Shown here piece by piece: positions 62,091-64,000 of a stretch of DNA of 64,000 nt. The notes beneath the pieces were generated by a model, which was not told the origin of the DNA, did no database searches, and saw nothing but the letters and a program-made list of their open reading frames with translations. The position numbers and the translations under genes are program-made. Position 1 is the first letter of the stretch. Each line of letters starts with the position of its first letter. The stretch comes from an uncultured SAR86 cluster bacterium. GTDB taxonomy: Bacteria > Pseudomonadota > Gammaproteobacteria > Magnimaribacterales > D2472. The stretch covers positions 1 through 64,000 of the forward strand of contig CABXVU010000006.1 in NCBI GenBank assembly GCA_902515775.1. Reading direction: 5' to 3'.

Positions 62091-63190
62091 GTTGAAAATA
62101 AATCTGAAGAAATTTTTTTAAGAGAAATTTCTCTTCTATTACATGTACTTGAGTTATAAAAAATCGTTCCAGTTGCTCCATTAACAGTTGCTGATTGAAC
62201 TCCAGCTTGTCTAAACACTTGATTTAACAACCACTCACCCAACACCCCATACTCTAAAAAATATTCTATTGATGTTGAGTCTTTATTTTGAATTTTTCTA
62301 GATAAGAATATTGAAATGGGCGCATAAGAATCTTCATAATCTAACAATTGCAGAGGATCGTTTAAATCTTGTAAAGAAGAAATAAAGCTTACATATTTGA
62401 ATTTATTGCCACCATGATACCTAAGCGCTGGTATCATTGCTTTAAATTCCTGAGGTCTTAATAACATTACTATTTGATTAATATCAGATCTAGACCGCGG
62501 CTTAAAATTCATAGTTTGATTGGGGTTTAAGTTTGAGATTTTTTTAAATCTACTTTTACTCAAATTTATCCCGAGTATTTCACCTGCAAATTCTAGAAAA
62601 TTATCCGAATTATATTTGACGGCATAAATTTTTGAATTTTCAGATTTTATATTTTTAACAATGGAACTATATTCTTCGGAAAAAATAACTAATATTGCAC
62701 CAGGACTTTTACTTATTTCTTTATTTATTGAAGACAAAGAGTCGTCATAAAGGCTTGCACAGAACCCATCAATTTTTTTTTGTAAAAGATTTTTTGGAAT
62801 TACATTTGATTTACTTTCATCCCATGCAATATGTATAGGAAGATTGAACTGATAGATTAATTCTATAAGTTCTTTAGAATATTTTTGCCGAGGATTTAGT
62901 TCTATTTGATATTTATTATTCTTAAGAATTTTTTGATAATTCTTTTTAAGTAATTTTAAGTCTCTTTGTTCATTTTGACTGAGTTTTTTGCTATCAATTA
63001 TATTCTGTATTTTCTGTAAATCATTCTTATTGAAAGTATTATAGGAACTAATATCTTGAAGATCTCTATTATAAACTTTTGTATAAAATTCATCAGAAGA
63101 GGTTGTTAAATTTAAAGATGTTGATGAGCAAGATGCTAAGATTAATAATGAAAAAACATGTTTAACGTATTTATTTTTTTTAAAAATCAT
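62087..63190 (-). CDS. lpoA: Penicillin-binding protein activator LpoA-like lipoprotein (short form)
   Basis: Lipobox 'LLILASCSS', LppC-like C-terminal domain, divergent from rsmI. Confidence 0.75.
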   Translation of the reverse strand: MIFKKNKYVKHVFSLLILASCSSTSLNLTTSSDEFYTKVYNRDLQDISSYNTFNKNDLQKIQNIIDSKKLSQNEQRDLKLLKKNYQKILKNNKYQIELNPRQKYSKELIELIYQFNLPIHIAWDESKSNVIPKNLLQKKIDGFCASLYDDSLSSINKEISKSPGAILVIFSEEYSSIVKNIKSENSKIYAVKYNSDNFLEFAGEILGINLSKSRFKKISNLNPNQTMNFKPRSRSDINQIVMLLRPQEFKAMIPALRYHGGNKFKYVSFISSLQDLNDPLQLLDYEDSYAPISIFLSRKIQNKDSTSIEYFLEYGVLGEWLLNQVFRQAGVQSATVNGATGTIFYNSSTCNRREISLKKISSDLFST

Positions 63191-63202
63191 TAATTCAATT
63201 TT

Positions 63203-64000
63203 ATGCTTTATTTAATTTGCACCCCAATTGGTAATTTAAATGATTTCTCCGTCAGGTCAATTAATACTCTGAAGGAAGTTAATAATATTTTTGTAGAAGA
63301 TACCAGGGTTTCATCAAAACTTCTAAAACACTTTGATATAAAAAAAAATATAGCTCCATTTCATGAACATAACGAGAAAAGAATTACCAATAAAATAATT
63401 AACCTTATCAAAGATGGTCAAAGCGTTGCGATTCTATCAGATGCTGGAGCACCCTTGATTAGTGATCCAGGATATCCATTGATTCAAAAGTGTATTAAAA
63501 ATTCTATTCCATTTACAGTAATTCCTGGGCCCTCTTCAGTAATTAATGCAGTGCTTTTATCTGGTTTGCCGACTGATAAATTTTTATTTTATGGATTTTT
63601 ACCAAAAAAAAATGCAGCTAAAAAAGAAATTGCTCTAAAAGTTAAAAGTAATAGCATTACCCATATTTTTTTTGAATCAGCAAAGAGGGTCAAAAAAACA
63701 GTTGAAATTTTTTCTGAAGTTTTAAGTCCAAATACATCAATAGCAATTTGCAGAGAAATAACAAAAAAACATGAATCTATCTACAGGGGAACTCTTAAAG
63801 AGATCTTATATCTTATCAAAAGCAATAAAATAAAATTTCTTGGTGAATTTGTGTTGCTGTTTAATGCAAACTCCTCTTTTATAATAGATACCAGATTGGA
63901 TGAGCATTTTTGTCGTCCATTTCTCAATTATCTTTCCCCCGCTGATGCATCTAAACTTATAGCTAAAATTACAAGTTTTTCAAAGAAAGAAGTCTATAAA
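63203..64000 (+). CDS. rsmI: 16S rRNA (cytidine-2'-O-)-methyltransferase RsmI (3' end outside window)
   Basis: Translation MLYLICTPIGNLNDFSVRSINTL...EDTRVSSKLL...ILSDAGAPLISDPGYPLI...PGPSSVINAVLLSGL, open to the right edge (not in the supplied ORF list). Confidence 0.95.
   Translation, partial: MLYLICTPIGNLNDFSVRSINTLKEVNNIFVEDTRVSSKLLKHFDIKKNIAPFHEHNEKRITNKIINLIKDGQSVAILSDAGAPLISDPGYPLIQKCIKNSIPFTVIPGPSSVINAVLLSGLPTDKFLFYGFLPKKNAAKKEIALKVKSNSITHIFFESAKRVKKTVEIFSEVLSPNTSIAICREITKKHESIYRGTLKEILYLIKSNKIKFLGEFVLLFNANSSFIIDTRLDEHFCRPFLNYLSPADASKLIAKITSFSKKEVYK

Overview
The window is an AT-rich, very compact chromosomal segment of a gammaproteobacterium. Gene content and order suggest a streamlined marine, SAR86-like lineage; that taxonomy is inference and was not tested. 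I see no mobile element, CRISPR array, prophage or rRNA. Almost every long ORF is a recognisable housekeeping gene in conserved gammaproteobacterial synteny: lptFG; dapE-dapD-glnD-map; carAB-greA-rlmE-ftsH-glmM-tpiA-secG; tRNA-fMet-rimP-nusA-infB-rbfA-truB-rpsO-pnp; lolB-ispE-tRNA-Gln-prs-rplY-pth-ychF; hemA-prfA-prmC; gatCAB; mreBCD-yhdP; mgtE; kdsD-lptA-lptB-rpoN; mlaC-ibaG-murA; degS/zapE; rplM-rpsI-petABC-sspA; lpoA/rsmI. There are four tRNA genes. I do not see a large undescribed multi-gene system. The main leads are: (1) two adjacent, apparently paralogous ~75-aa membrane proteins of unknown function between pnp and tRNA-Met; (2) a repeated signature in which a consensus or near-consensus -10 box (TATAAT, twice as extended TGnTATAAT) lies 6-7 nt before ATG with no Shine-Dalgarno, suggesting leaderless transcription of greA, mlaC, dapD and possibly others; (3) hemA and lolB start codons interlocked in one CATG; (4) a putative H-type pseudoknot in the rpsO leader; (5) tRNA-Leu(GAG) inverted between secG and tRNA-fMet; and (6) gaps in conserved clusters (lptC, kdsC, mlaFED, folP, rng/maf and hpf-ptsN-rapZ not at their usual positions). 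Product calls come from reading the translations and motifs; no database search was run.
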